DNA of 64,000 nt from Glaciecola sp. KUL10 (lineage in GTDB: Bacteria > Pseudomonadota > Gammaproteobacteria > Enterobacterales > Alteromonadaceae): contig NZ_BGNG01000005.1 of NCBI RefSeq assembly GCF_003203515.1, positions 287,685 to 351,684 of the forward strand. The letters are read 5' to 3'. Of this stretch, positions 9,163 to 19,063 are shown in pieces; the stretch's first letter is position 1, and the number at the start of each line of letters is the position of its first letter. The notes under the pieces were generated by a model. It saw only the letters and a list, made by a program, of their open reading frames with translations, searched no databases and was not told the origin of the DNA. The translations under genes and the position numbers were made by a program.

Positions 9163-9352
9163 ACACCAAACTACGCACTGCGTAAGTCATATTCAGCTTT
9201 TGCCAGCATAACCCATTCCCTGTCATAAAAACGCACGAGGGCATCCATGCCGCTTTGGTGCCGCGTCCTTGCGGCACAAATTTTATGACAGGGAATGGGT
9301 TATGCTGACGCGCTGAATGTCCTTTAGTAATGCTTGATCGATAGTTTGATTC
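9163..9352 (-). repeat. MITE-like palindromic repeat, copy B
   Basis: Inverted copy of the repeat at 3884-4068. In its own orientation the main stem is ACCCATTCCCTGTCATAAAA with TTTTATGACAGGGAATGGGT: both arms changed together compared with copy A, so pairing is preserved. The ends are imperfect inverted repeats around CAAACTA (CCAAACTACGCA at the left, ATCGATAGTTTGAT at the right). No protein is encoded. Confidence 0.75.
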
Positions 9353-9371
9353 TTTTCTGGTTGATTAAGAA

Positions 9372-9395
9372 GATTCCCGCATGCGAGGGAATGAC
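9372..9395. repeat. REP-like hairpin, copy 2 (inverted)
   Basis: GATTCCCGCATGCGAGGGAATG; read on the complement it begins CATTCCCTCGCATGCGGGAATC, the same family as the hairpin at 9113. Together the two REP-like units flank the MITE-like copy B. It also lies just past the 3' end of zapE. Confidence 0.5.
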
Positions 9396-9398
9396 GCA

Positions 9399-10496
9399 CT
9401 AAGCAATATGCTGCAAGCCCAAATACTCATGCGATTGCATCTCTTGCAATCGACTCAAACAGCGTTGAAACTCAAAATTCAAACGCCCTTCGCTGTATAA
9501 CTTTTCAAGCGGCACATCGGCGGCAATGATGAGCTTGACTTTGCGTTCGTAGAATTCATCGACCATTGCGATAAACCTTCGTGCTATATCATCAGTGTTT
9601 GCGCCCATTTGTTCGACGTTCGCCAGCATAACAGTATTGTATTCTCGACTGATTTCGATGTAATCGGTTTGGCTGCGTGGGCCGTCGCATAAGGCTCTAA
9701 ACTCAAACATGACCAAACCTTCAGCATGCATCAAGGTCGGAATATCACGCCCTTCGATGTTGATACTTCCCCCTTTAATGCCCTCTTCCTGCGACAACAT
9801 ATCAAAGTAGGTGTATAGGTTTTTTAAGGCATCATCGTCAATTGGGTAGTGGTAAATTTCGGCGCGTTCTAAGGTTCTGAGTCGGTAATCGACACCGCTA
9901 TCGACGTTTACGACGCGTGTGTTTTGATTTATTAATTCTATCGCGGGTAAAAAGCGAGCTCTTTGTAAGCCATTTTTATAGAGATCATCAGGTACGATAT
10001 TGGAAGTTGCGACAAGTACTATGCCGTGCTTAAACAATTCTTCCATTAATGTACCTAGAATCATGGCATCGGTAATATCGGATACAAAAAACTCATCAAA
10101 ACAAATGACTTTGGCCTCGTCTGCTAGTTTTTTAGCGATGATTTTTAAGGGATCTTCTTTTCCACCCAGTTGCTTCATTTCATCATGAACGCGGTGCATA
10201 AAGCGGTGAAAGTGAATTCGCATTTTACGCTCAAATGGCAAGCAATCGTAAAAGGTATCGACTAGGTAGGTTTTACCGCGCCCGACGCCTCCCCAAAAGT
10301 AAATACCCTGTACGTTCGGACGATTCTGCCCTTTACCAAAGCGTGACTTGAGTTTAACTCGCCAAGTCATCTTCTTTTTTGGTTGAGTGAGTTCGTCATA
10401 AAGACGTTGAAGCTCTTTGACTGCATTTTCTTGTGCCGCATCGTACTGAAACTCGATTAAAGACAAATCATCTTGATATTTTTCCCAAGGGGTCAT
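9399..10496 (-). CDS. zapE: cell division protein ZapE (AFG1-like ATPase)
   Basis: A 365-aa cytoplasmic ATPase of the AFG1/ZapE family, which associates with the Z-ring and modulates FtsZ assembly. Walker A GGVGRGKT (K75) and Walker B VICFDEFF (D134, E135) are intact, followed by VATSNIVPDDLY (sensor-like) and the family C-terminal ERKVKLIIAADVPLEKLY. It is divergent from zapG; the zapE-zapG-degQ-degS neighbourhood is conserved in gammaproteobacteria. Confidence 0.95.
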   Translation of the reverse strand: MTPWEKYQDDLSLIEFQYDAAQENAVKELQRLYDELTQPKKKMTWRVKLKSRFGKGQNRPNVQGIYFWGGVGRGKTYLVDTFYDCLPFERKMRIHFHRFMHRVHDEMKQLGGKEDPLKIIAKKLADEAKVICFDEFFVSDITDAMILGTLMEELFKHGIVLVATSNIVPDDLYKNGLQRARFLPAIELINQNTRVVNVDSGVDYRLRTLERAEIYHYPIDDDALKNLYTYFDMLSQEEGIKGGSINIEGRDIPTLMHAEGLVMFEFRALCDGPRSQTDYIEISREYNTVMLANVEQMGANTDDIARRFIAMVDEFYERKVKLIIAADVPLEKLYSEGRLNFEFQRCLSRLQEMQSHEYLGLQHIA

Positions 10497-10675
10497 GCAG
10501 GGTTTCCCGTTAAATAACTACTTTTAGGCGATCTTAGAAGCAAAAGTATACTCTGTGTCGACAAACATTTAAATCATGCAACAGTCGCATTGTTTTTTTA
10601 CATTTTATTGCTTGCATACAACGAGTTAATACCTGATCATAACGCCTCTGCAGTGATGTGATTAATGGAGATACT

Positions 10676-11131
10676 ATGGAACTTCTATCTATATTTGTTG
10701 GCTTGGCTCTCGGTTTAGTATTGGGTGCTGTGGCAATGTATCTATATTTCACGCAGACGCGCAGTAAGACCAATAAAGAGCAGTCAGAATCTGAATTGAA
10801 ATCAATTCTTGCAGTTCAAGCTCGCGACCACATTGATGCTTCGCATAGTCTAATTAATCAGATTCAACAGGATACAGAGCGACTCCAAGCCCAACTCAAT
10901 GCATACGAGGCATCGTTGCTCGAATCAGATTTTAAAGAAGACGATACTCGCGCCAGTTTTTATGGCGAGCATGCAAGTGTGTACCTCCGAAATACAGTAA
11001 AAACTGAAAAAACACCCAAGCTTGCCGCAAGCACCGAGGCACCGCCTAGAGATTTTTCGAGTGATGCATCTGGATTATTCGCTGGAGCACCCACTATTGC
11101 TCCTGTCAATGAAGAAAAAACCAGCAAATAG
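10676..11131 (+). CDS. zapG: ZapG/YhcB (DUF1043) division-associated membrane protein
   Basis: A 151-aa protein with one N-terminal membrane helix (residues 3-24, FVGLALGLVLGAVAMYLYF), then a coiled coil (about 28-85) and a low-complexity tail, the layout of YhcB/ZapG. The family links the inner membrane to the divisome and elongation machinery. The ATG at 10676 is preceded by ATGGAG at 5 bp; a longer frame from 10658 lacks a better site. Its position between zapE and degQ supports the call. Confidence 0.9.
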   Translation: MELLSIFVGLALGLVLGAVAMYLYFTQTRSKTNKEQSESELKSILAVQARDHIDASHSLINQIQQDTERLQAQLNAYEASLLESDFKEDDTRASFYGEHASVYLRNTVKTEKTPKLAASTEAPPRDFSSDASGLFAGAPTIAPVNEEKTSK

Positions 11132-11228
11132 TTTCAAGAACCCCTTTAAAACTCTTTTAAGTGAACTTATGTACAAATCATAAGGTCTTTACAACGTTGA
11201 TTATCACTTTCTAGGAGTAAAAAGGTTA

Positions 11229-12593
11229 ATGAAACAGTATTTTCGCACACTTGCCGTTGGCTTATTAGTAGGCAGTTTGTCCTTGGGAATCGTTGCTCAT
11301 AGCTCTGCGGCACTGCCGTTTTTTTCAAACAAAGATGAGCTCCCCTCTCTTGCACCGATGCTAGAAGAAACCACTCCAGCAATCGTGAGCATTTCGGTAA
11401 AAGGCACTCAAAGTTCACGCCAACAGGTGCCCGAGATGTTTCGCTATTTTTTTGGTGCGCCAAATGAGCAGGTGCAAGAGCGTCCTTTTAGAGGTTTAGG
11501 GTCCGGTGTTATTATTGATGCCGACAAGGGTTATGTCGTCACAAATAATCATGTCGTTGATAATGCAGACGAAATTATTGTTCAACTGACTGATGGTCGT
11601 GAGCTTAAAGCTAAGAAATTAGGCGCTGATCCACAGAGCGATATCGCACTTTTACAAGTTGAGTCAGAAAACTTAACGCAACTGAAGCTTGCTGACTCTG
11701 ACGAATTACGAGTCGGCGATTTTGTAGTCGCAATAGGAAACCCTTTTGGCCTTTCGCAGACAGTTACTTCAGGAATCGTCAGTGCGCTAGGTCGTTCCGG
11801 CTTGAATATCGGTGGATTTGAAGATTTTATACAGACTGATGCGGCAATCAACCGTGGTAACTCTGGTGGTGCTTTGGTGAATTTGCGCGGTGAACTTGTC
11901 GGTATTAACACAGCAATATTTGGCCCTGGCGGCGGTAACGTGGGCATCGGTTTTGCTATTCCATCAAAGATGATGAAAAACCTTGTTGACCAAATATTAG
12001 AGTTTGGCGAAGTAAGACGTGGCCTTTTGGGCATTATGGGCGGTGATGTTGACGCTGGCATCGCTGAAGCAATGCAGTCTCCCACCAATATCGGTGCATT
12101 TGTACAGCAAGTGGCGGAAGATTCAGCAGCTGAGAAAGCAGGTATAGAGGCTGGTGACATCATTACCGAACTAGATGGCGATAGGCTAAGCGGCTTCAAT
12201 GAGTTGCGCGCTAAAGTCGCTAGTATGGGGGCAGGTGCAGAAGTAGAATTAACAATCATTCGCAAAGGTAAAGAGCGCAAGATTTCGGTGGTGCTTGGTG
12301 ATGCTGGTGCGCCGGTTATGGCAGCAAAAGAAATGCACCCTGCTTTAGAGGGAGCCACATTCACGAATGGACAAGATAACAACGGAAATGATGGTGTAGT
12401 TATCTCAGAGCTCGAAGAAAGAAGTCCCGCAGCTCGCATCGGACTGCAAGAAGATGACGTCATTATTGGCGTTAATCGTCAACGTGTTAACAACACAGCT
12501 GATTTAACACGCTTGATAGAAGAGCAAGAAGGGAACGTGATTGCGTTAAATGTTAAACGCGGTAACGCATCTCTATACGTCGTTATTAGATAG
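11229..12593 (+). CDS. degQ: periplasmic serine endoprotease DegQ/DegP (Do family)
   Basis: A 454-aa periplasmic protease-chaperone. A signal peptide ends near residue 28 (HSSAA). The trypsin-like domain carries the triad H108 (TNNHVV), D138 (SDIALLQ) and S212 (RGNSGGAL), followed by two PDZ domains (about 265-355 and 365-450). It degrades or refolds misfolded periplasmic and outer-membrane proteins. The length matches DegQ (about 455) better than DegP (about 474). An AGGAG-type ribosome site lies upstream. A strong terminator follows, separating it from degS. Confidence 0.95.
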   Translation: MKQYFRTLAVGLLVGSLSLGIVAHSSAALPFFSNKDELPSLAPMLEETTPAIVSISVKGTQSSRQQVPEMFRYFFGAPNEQVQERPFRGLGSGVIIDADKGYVVTNNHVVDNADEIIVQLTDGRELKAKKLGADPQSDIALLQVESENLTQLKLADSDELRVGDFVVAIGNPFGLSQTVTSGIVSALGRSGLNIGGFEDFIQTDAAINRGNSGGALVNLRGELVGINTAIFGPGGGNVGIGFAIPSKMMKNLVDQILEFGEVRRGLLGIMGGDVDAGIAEAMQSPTNIGAFVQQVAEDSAAEKAGIEAGDIITELDGDRLSGFNELRAKVASMGAGAEVELTIIRKGKERKISVVLGDAGAPVMAAKEMHPALEGATFTNGQDNNGNDGVVISELEERSPAARIGLQEDDVIIGVNRQRVNNTADLTRLIEEQEGNVIALNVKRGNASLYVVIR

Positions 12594-12610
12594 GTATTTT
12601 TAGATGTATT

Positions 12611-12651
12611 AAAAGAGAGCGTTTTTACGAAAGGTAACGCTCTCTTTTTTT
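12611..12651 (+). terminator. rho-independent terminator after degQ
   Basis: Stem AGAGAGCGTT / AACGCTCTCT with a 12-nt loop, followed by a run of seven T. It is 20 bp past the degQ stop codon. Confidence 0.9.
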
Positions 12652-12701
12652 GCGAGAAGAAGATTCCAATGAGAACACCTTGTTCGAGGTGATGACGTGC
12701 A

Positions 12702-12745
12702 AATCAAACTATCGAACATACATTACTAGAGAGCATTCACCTAAA
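12702..12745 (+). repeat. MITE-like repeat fragment, copy C
   Basis: Only the left end of the repeat seen at 3884 is present: AATCAAACTATCGA, then CATTACTAGAG.GCATTC; the palindromic core is missing. A degenerate REP-like hairpin (about 12655-12698, GAACACCTTGTTCGAGGTG) lies directly upstream. It sits between degQ and degS. Confidence 0.5.
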
Positions 12746-12806
12746 GCATCTTTTTTGCTATCCTTGTCGTATACACGCATATACAACTAAAAGGCTATTA
12801 ACCCTC

Positions 12807-13889
12807 GTGCTTCAACGGTTCCTTATATCTTTGCTTAAGCCCGTCATATTGGGCGTGACCGTTGCTGTCATATTACTAGTGTTCATACCTGAATTTAGGC
12901 AAGGGAGCGGAATTTCATTCAATTGGCTAAAAAACCAAGACCAGATTCCTGAACGTCTTTCATATTACGACGCCCTAAGTCGCAGTGCTCCGGCAGTTGT
13001 AAACATCTATAGTGTCAGTTTTGACACTCGAAATAGCATTTTTAGAAGCCGTGGCAATGAACGTACTAGCCTTGGGTCCGGTGTAATAATGTCAGAAGAC
13101 GGCTACTTATTGACTTGTTATCATGTCATCAAAGATGCTGACAGTATTTATGTAGCACTTCAGGATAGCCGCATACTAGAGGCACAAATGGTTGGTTTTG
13201 ACACGCATACCGACCTTGCAGTTCTAAAAGTGACTGCTGATGATTTACATGTTATTCCGCAAGTTAACGAGACAGGTATTCGCGTGGGCGACGTCGTTAT
13301 GGCAATTGGAAATCCATATAATTTGGGTCAAACTATCACCCAAGGAATAGTGAGTAGAACAGGCCAAAACGGTCTTGCAAACTACGTAGACTTTGTTCAA
13401 ACAGATGCGGTTTTAAATCAAGGCAATTCGGGCGGTGCTCTCGTTGACAGTAACGGCTATCTTGTGGGTATTACTAACGCAAATTTTCAAACACTAGATG
13501 AAAGAAGGCGCATCACTAGTGTCGATGGCATTAACTTTGCGGTTCCCTACGAATTAGCAAAACGCGTCATGGACGAAATCATTTCTGATGGACGTGTCAC
13601 ACGTGGCCATTTAGGCATTAGTGGCGCAGAATCAACCCGCGGTGCACCAGGCATCATAGTAACAGGCGTTGCCCCTAATGGCCCAGCTCATACTGCTGGC
13701 ATGCAAGTTAATGATATTCTATTGTCCGTCAATGGTGTGCGCCTTGAAAGTGCTTCAAAAACGCTTGATATGATCGCTGAAACCAAACCAGGGACCGAGT
13801 TGGTACTCGAAGTCAGTCGAAATGAAGAAGTGATTACCATGACAGTGGTAGTTGGTGAATTATCCCCTGCCCCAGTGAGTATTTCTTAG
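12807..13889 (+). CDS. degS: regulatory site-1 protease DegS
   Basis: A 360-aa inner-membrane-anchored periplasmic serine protease. One N-terminal membrane helix (residues 8-27) without a cleavage site, triad H106 (TCYHVI), D126 (HTDLAVL) and S198 (QGNSGGAL), and a single PDZ domain (about 265-350). DegS senses unfolded outer-membrane porins and starts RseA cleavage, releasing sigma-E. The single PDZ and uncleaved anchor separate it from DegQ. The start is GTG at 12807, the only start placing the anchor at the N-terminus. Confidence 0.94.
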   Translation: MLQRFLISLLKPVILGVTVAVILLVFIPEFRQGSGISFNWLKNQDQIPERLSYYDALSRSAPAVVNIYSVSFDTRNSIFRSRGNERTSLGSGVIMSEDGYLLTCYHVIKDADSIYVALQDSRILEAQMVGFDTHTDLAVLKVTADDLHVIPQVNETGIRVGDVVMAIGNPYNLGQTITQGIVSRTGQNGLANYVDFVQTDAVLNQGNSGGALVDSNGYLVGITNANFQTLDERRRITSVDGINFAVPYELAKRVMDEIISDGRVTRGHLGISGAESTRGAPGIIVTGVAPNGPAHTAGMQVNDILLSVNGVRLESASKTLDMIAETKPGTELVLEVSRNEEVITMTVVVGELSPAPVSIS

Positions 13890-13910
13890 TTTAATTGAGA
13901 AGTGAATTAG

Positions 13911-13960
13911 TTTACTAAAGAACATTCAGCGCATCAGAAGAACCCACTTCCCTTCATATA
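13911..13960 (+). repeat. MITE-like repeat fragment, copy D
   Basis: Matches the left half of the repeat (ACTAAAGAACATTCAGCGC, then AACCCACTTCCCTTCATA) but breaks off within the first arm of the main stem; the partner arm is absent. It is located between the convergent degS and murA genes. Confidence 0.6.
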
Positions 13961-13994
13961 GCGGGTACTTCCGTGTTTATAGACAGCTTTGTAT

Positions 13995-15263
<1,269 letters not shown>

Positions 15264-15273
15264 TTATTGCTTC

Positions 15274-15525
15274 CTAGGAATTGAACATTTTTTCGCGCTG
15301 CCAAGCAGACACAGTAAACGTTTTTATTGTAATAGCATGCATAGTGCCATCTGCAATTTTATCTGACAATGGTGCATAGATCATTTGCTGCTTTTTTACA
15401 CGAGACATATCTTCGAACTGGTCATCAATAGCGATAATTTGATAATGAGACCCCTCACTTTTTACTCTTACATCGTGCAGGGATAGTGATGATTTAAGTA
15501 GTTCAACAACTTCTTCGTTAGTCAT
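15274..15525 (-). CDS. ibaG: BolA-family protein IbaG
   Basis: An 83-aa BolA-like protein. It has the BolA fold signature with VKSEGSHYQIIAIDDQFEDMSRVKKQQMIY, TMHAITIKTFT and its position between mlaB and murA, the locus of E. coli ibaG/yrbA. Family members partner with monothiol glutaredoxin in Fe-S handling and acid tolerance. 10 bp separate it from murA, so they are probably co-transcribed. Confidence 0.92.
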   Translation of the reverse strand: MTNEEVVELLKSSLSLHDVRVKSEGSHYQIIAIDDQFEDMSRVKKQQMIYAPLSDKIADGTMHAITIKTFTVSAWQREKMFNS

Positions 15526-15583
15526 GTTTTTCTCTTGTTTGGTCTTTGCGTACTTGCTTGCGTTGATTAGCGCATGAGCTTAA

Positions 15584-15904
15584 CTAATCAATACTCAAAA
15601 GTGAATCGGCGTTACTCAACTTTGCTAAGTTTAACAACTTTTCGGGCAGGTTTTTAATGCTGACATTGATATTGTGCTTAGAAAAATCTGCAAGTGCATT
15701 AATTGTCCAAGCCAAACCCGCCGTATCGACATGTGACACAGCTTCAAGACAAAACACTATATGCTGACTATTTTCTACTGTCTGTTGTTCTGCAGTAGAT
15801 AGCATCAACCAAAAATCCTTTCTCAAACTCACCTGGTCTAAATCGCCATCCACCAAGATTTCAGTTTGCGCTGGCTCTGTTTTAATCGTGATATTTAAAG
15901 TCAT
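15584..15904 (-). CDS. mlaB: MlaB STAS-domain protein
   Basis: A 106-aa STAS-domain protein, cytoplasmic subunit of the MlaFEDB phospholipid transporter, where MlaB stabilizes the ATPase MlaF. The central motif EAVSHVDTAGLAWTINALA fits the STAS helix with the usual Thr after Asp. It follows mlaC by 4 bp in the mla operon. Confidence 0.9.
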   Translation of the reverse strand: MTLNITIKTEPAQTEILVDGDLDQVSLRKDFWLMLSTAEQQTVENSQHIVFCLEAVSHVDTAGLAWTINALADFSKHNINVSIKNLPEKLLNLAKLSNADSLLSID

Positions 15905-15908
15905 TAGC

Positions 15909-16565
15909 TTATTTTTCTAGCACGATAGGTTGAGTGATACTTTTGCGCATTTGTGCAATCACTTTGTTAACGCCGTCATCTTCTCTTAATATAGATTCGA
16001 ATTCGCTGCGCTTACTAGACAATAAACTTATCCCTTCGGCCACCATATCATAAGCTTGCCATTCATTTGACTTGCGGTCTTTACGCACTTTAAAAGCAAC
16101 TTTGATATCAGGTCTACCGTCGTCTTTAATTACCGCACGAACCGTCACATCAGAGTCTCTGCTAAAGTCCATTTCTGGTGCAAATTCAACCAGTTGATCG
16201 TCATAGTAGCCCATTGCAACAGCATACGAAGTAATTAAGTACTCGCGAAAGACAGATACAAACTCAAGCAACTCTTCGCGTGAAAGCTTTGTGGTATATT
16301 TACCCAAGACTTTAAACGCTGAAAACTTGTAATCGATATATGGCATTAGCTCTTCTTCCATAATCGTTCGCAAAATCTCAGGATTGTTGGCAATATTTGT
16401 TTGTTCAGCCTTAATCCGATCAAAGGTTTTACTGCCGGCTTGTTGCACCATTTTATAAGGGTTTTGCTGATCGACTTTTTCTGCTGATACAGAAGCGACA
16501 GCAAAGAAAGAGATCGCAACAGCGCTTAGAGCGAGCCTCAGGAATGTTTTTACTTTAGATAACAT
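15909..16565 (-). CDS. mlaC: periplasmic phospholipid-binding protein MlaC
   Basis: A 218-aa periplasmic shuttle of the Mla system carrying phospholipids between the outer-membrane MlaA complex and MlaFEDB. A Sec signal peptide (residues 1-28, ending ASVSA) is followed by the Tol-Tol-Ttg2 domain, with YMPYIDYKFSAFKVLG-type and FVSVFREYLITSYA segments. I use the ATG at 16565, which has AAGGAAAATATT before it; the frame extends ten codons upstream without a ribosome site. Confidence 0.93.
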   Translation of the reverse strand: MLSKVKTFLRLALSAVAISFFAVASVSAEKVDQQNPYKMVQQAGSKTFDRIKAEQTNIANNPEILRTIMEEELMPYIDYKFSAFKVLGKYTTKLSREELLEFVSVFREYLITSYAVAMGYYDDQLVEFAPEMDFSRDSDVTVRAVIKDDGRPDIKVAFKVRKDRKSNEWQAYDMVAEGISLLSSKRSEFESILREDDGVNKVIAQMRKSITQPIVLEK

Positions 16566-16597
16566 ATAATATTTTCCTTTATTTCTCAGTCGCAAAG

Positions 16598-17074
16598 CTA
16601 TTCTGAATCTCGACTAAACAAAAACTGACCAATGAGGTCTTCTAATACCAATGCAGATTTTGTATCAACAATAAAACTGTCTTGCTCTAAATAGATAGGG
16701 TCTTCACCAGGGAAAATAAAACCAGGCTGTAGACCAACATATTGTTCTCCTAACAAGCCAGCCGTTAATATCGATACCGAACTGGTTTCTGGAAATGTAT
16801 CGATGTAATCTGTTGATATTTCAAGTTGAACGACGGGTATTAACTCTCGCTCGTCCAGATAAATACGAGCAACACGCCCTACTACGACTCCCCCTACTTT
16901 GACCGAAGATCGCTCTTTCAAACCACCGATATTGTCAAACTTAGCATACACGGTATATGTATCAGAGCTGCCACTCATTCCTTGGTTGGCAACTTTTAAA
17001 GCCAGTAATAATGTTGCCGCGATGGCTAGTGCAACAAATAAACCGACGAGTAATTCTGTTTTTCTGCTTGTCAT
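16598..17074 (-). CDS. mlaD: MCE-domain protein MlaD
   Basis: A 158-aa inner-membrane protein with one N-terminal helix (about residues 7-27) and an MCE domain (YTVYAKFDNIGGLKERSSVKVGGVVVGRV, then GLLGEQYVGLQPG). MlaD hexamers form the lipid-carrying ring of the MlaFEDB complex. Start ATG at 17074; the upstream in-frame TTG overlaps the probable ribosome site TTGGGA and is less likely. Confidence 0.94.
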   Translation of the reverse strand: MTSRKTELLVGLFVALAIAATLLLALKVANQGMSGSSDTYTVYAKFDNIGGLKERSSVKVGGVVVGRVARIYLDERELIPVVQLEISTDYIDTFPETSSVSILTAGLLGEQYVGLQPGFIFPGEDPIYLEQDSFIVDTKSALVLEDLIGQFLFSRDSE

Positions 17075-17099
17075 TTTTTTTCCCAAATCACATCAATCA

Positions 17100-17876
17100 C
17101 TAATTCACGCCAAACATAAGCGCGGTTAGTACAAAATCTAAACCTAAAATTAAAAGTGAAGAAACCACCACTGTTTCTGTTGTAGCTTTACTTATTCCCT
17201 CAGAAGTGGGCACACAAGAATAACCTTTATAAAGAGCAATCCAGACCACCACTACAGCAAAAACGATACTTTTGATGACGCCGTTAATAACGTCTTTATC
17301 CCAGTCAACTGTGGCCTGCATAATTGACCAATAACTGCCCGAGTCAACTCCCAGCCAGTCAACGCCCACTAAATGACCACCTAAAATGCCGACTGCACTG
17401 AATATTAGTGCCAGCATAGGCATTGATATCACACCGGCCCAAAATCGCGGCGCAATTACACGACGTAATGGGTCAACCGCCATCATTTCAAGGCTGCTCA
17501 GTTGTTCAGTAGCTTTCATCAAACCAATTTCTGCCGTTAATGCCGAGCCTGCTCTACCTGCAAAAAGCAAAGCTGTCACCACAGGCCCGAGCTCCCTTAA
17601 CAACGATAACGCGACCATTGGTCCCAAGCTGCCTTCCGCGCCGTAATTGACCAAGATTGTATAACCTTGCAAGGCCATGACCATGCCGATAAACAAACCC
17701 GACACCAAAATAATGAGTAAAGACTGAACACCAACCACATATATCTGTTGGATAGTTAAAGGAATATTCTTCAGTCGAGGGACAGCGACTAGTGCTCCCC
17801 ATAGCATGAGTGTTGCACTGCCAAATGATCGTAAACGAGCAAGTGTTTTAGCACCAAGATTTACAAGCGCTTGCAT
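17100..17876 (-). CDS. mlaE: MlaE permease of phospholipid ABC transporter
   Basis: A 258-aa MlaE-family permease with five to six membrane helices; conserved [42 protein letters not shown] core (seen around residues 80-120) and ALYKGY near residue 215. It forms the membrane dimer beneath the MlaD ring. It abuts mlaF with no gap and is followed by mlaD. Confidence 0.95.
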   Translation of the reverse strand: MQALVNLGAKTLARLRSFGSATLMLWGALVAVPRLKNIPLTIQQIYVVGVQSLLIILVSGLFIGMVMALQGYTILVNYGAEGSLGPMVALSLLRELGPVVTALLFAGRAGSALTAEIGLMKATEQLSSLEMMAVDPLRRVIAPRFWAGVISMPMLALIFSAVGILGGHLVGVDWLGVDSGSYWSIMQATVDWDKDVINGVIKSIVFAVVVVWIALYKGYSCVPTSEGISKATTETVVVSSLLILGLDFVLTALMFGVN

Positions 17877-18677
17877 CTACTGACCTCCCATAAACTGGTC
17901 TTTCACACTTGCAGCGGGAAAATGAAATGGTACCGGACCATCTGCTTTTCCTTGCAAAAACTGTTGTACCAATTCAGAAGAGGAGTTTTTAATCTCGTCG
18001 GGAGTACCGCTACCAATGATTGTTTTTTCGGCGAGTATATACACGTAATCAGCAATATCTAACACTTCGCTTACATCATGCGTAACAACAATACTAGTCA
18101 ATCCTAAAGTATGATTGAGCTGGCGGATTAATTTGACCAATACACCCATCGAGATAGGGTCTTGCCCTGCGAACGGCTCGTCATACATGATCAACTCTGG
18201 GTCTAGTGCGATTGCTCTTGCCAATGCAGCACGTCTTGCCATACCACCTGATAATTCGCTAGGCATCAAATCAGCAGCGCCGCGCAAGCCCACCGCTTCC
18301 AACTTCAACAAGACAGTCGTTTTTATCAAGGCCTCTGATAATTGGGTGTGTTCACGGAGTGGAAATGCAACATTGTCGAACACGGACATATTAGTAAATA
18401 AGGCACCACTTTGAAAAAGCATACTCATTTTGCGACGAAGCTTATATAGCGAATTGCGGCTTATCGAATGCACATTTTCGCCATCGAAATTAACGACGCC
18501 AGACGCTGGCGTTAATTGCCCGCCGATCAACTTTAATAACGTCGTTTTTCCAATACCGCTTGGCCCCATAACTGCGGTAATCTTTCCTTTTTGAACATCC
18601 AATGAGATATCACTATAGATCGTGCGAGAACCACGATTAAAGTGCATGTTTTGAATGTTTACCAAGCTTTGTGACAT
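17877..18677 (-). CDS. mlaF: MlaF ATPase of phospholipid ABC transporter
   Basis: A 266-aa ABC ATPase: Walker A GPSGIGKTTL (about residues 38-47), Q-loop MLFQSGALF, signature SELSGGMARRAALARAIA, Walker B LIMYDEPFAGQDP and H-loop VVTHDVSE. It powers retrograde phospholipid transport that keeps lipids out of the outer leaflet. First gene of the minus-strand mlaFEDCB-ibaG-murA operon. Confidence 0.95.
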   Translation of the reverse strand: MSQSLVNIQNMHFNRGSRTIYSDISLDVQKGKITAVMGPSGIGKTTLLKLIGGQLTPASGVVNFDGENVHSISRNSLYKLRRKMSMLFQSGALFTNMSVFDNVAFPLREHTQLSEALIKTTVLLKLEAVGLRGAADLMPSELSGGMARRAALARAIALDPELIMYDEPFAGQDPISMGVLVKLIRQLNHTLGLTSIVVTHDVSEVLDIADYVYILAEKTIIGSGTPDEIKNSSSELVQQFLQGKADGPVPFHFPAASVKDQFMGGQ

Positions 18678-19063
18678 TAAATTTATAAATTCCCATGTTT
18701 CGTATGTGTTAAAGACGGTTCAAAGCTGCTTTAAGTTCATTAAATTACACAGATTTAATGAGACTCACGCACCATTGCCCGCAATTCTTCCAATTGGTTT
18801 AACCGGTTAAGTATAGGACCGAATTAAACGCCTGTGCATTTCGGAAGTGGCTATGTGGTTATATTCTAACTCTTTTCAAGGCCAATAACGGAAAAAAAAC
18901 GTAACAAGATATCTATTTTTGTTAATTTTTGTATAAATTTGCAGAATCGCATGCAATGCGTATGTTTTTTATGCAACCGACTGCATTTTCCGCTAATTTT
19001 AATGTCAAACCAGATATTAATTTGCGACAATACACCGCAGTTTTTAAGGAGACCGAATCCACC
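18678..19063. other. 386-bp divergent intergenic region mlaF/yrbG
   Basis: No gene is seen. It should hold the promoters for both divergent operons. Two adjacent palindromes occur: CCAATTGG (18790-18797) and TTAACCGGTTAA (18799-18810); they are candidate operator sites but I know no regulator for them. A ribosome site AAGGAG (19046-19051) precedes the yrbG start. Confidence 0.4.

Noticed and set aside
11582..12463. A long (293-codon) open frame opposite degQ
   Set aside because: Antisense shadow of the degQ coding sequence; composition is Ser/Pro-rich, no ribosome site, no recognisable domain.
18785..18815. Palindromes CCAATTGG and TTAACCGGTTAA as a mobile-element end
   Set aside because: Short, not repeated elsewhere in the window, and in a normal divergent promoter region; kept only as a possible operator.
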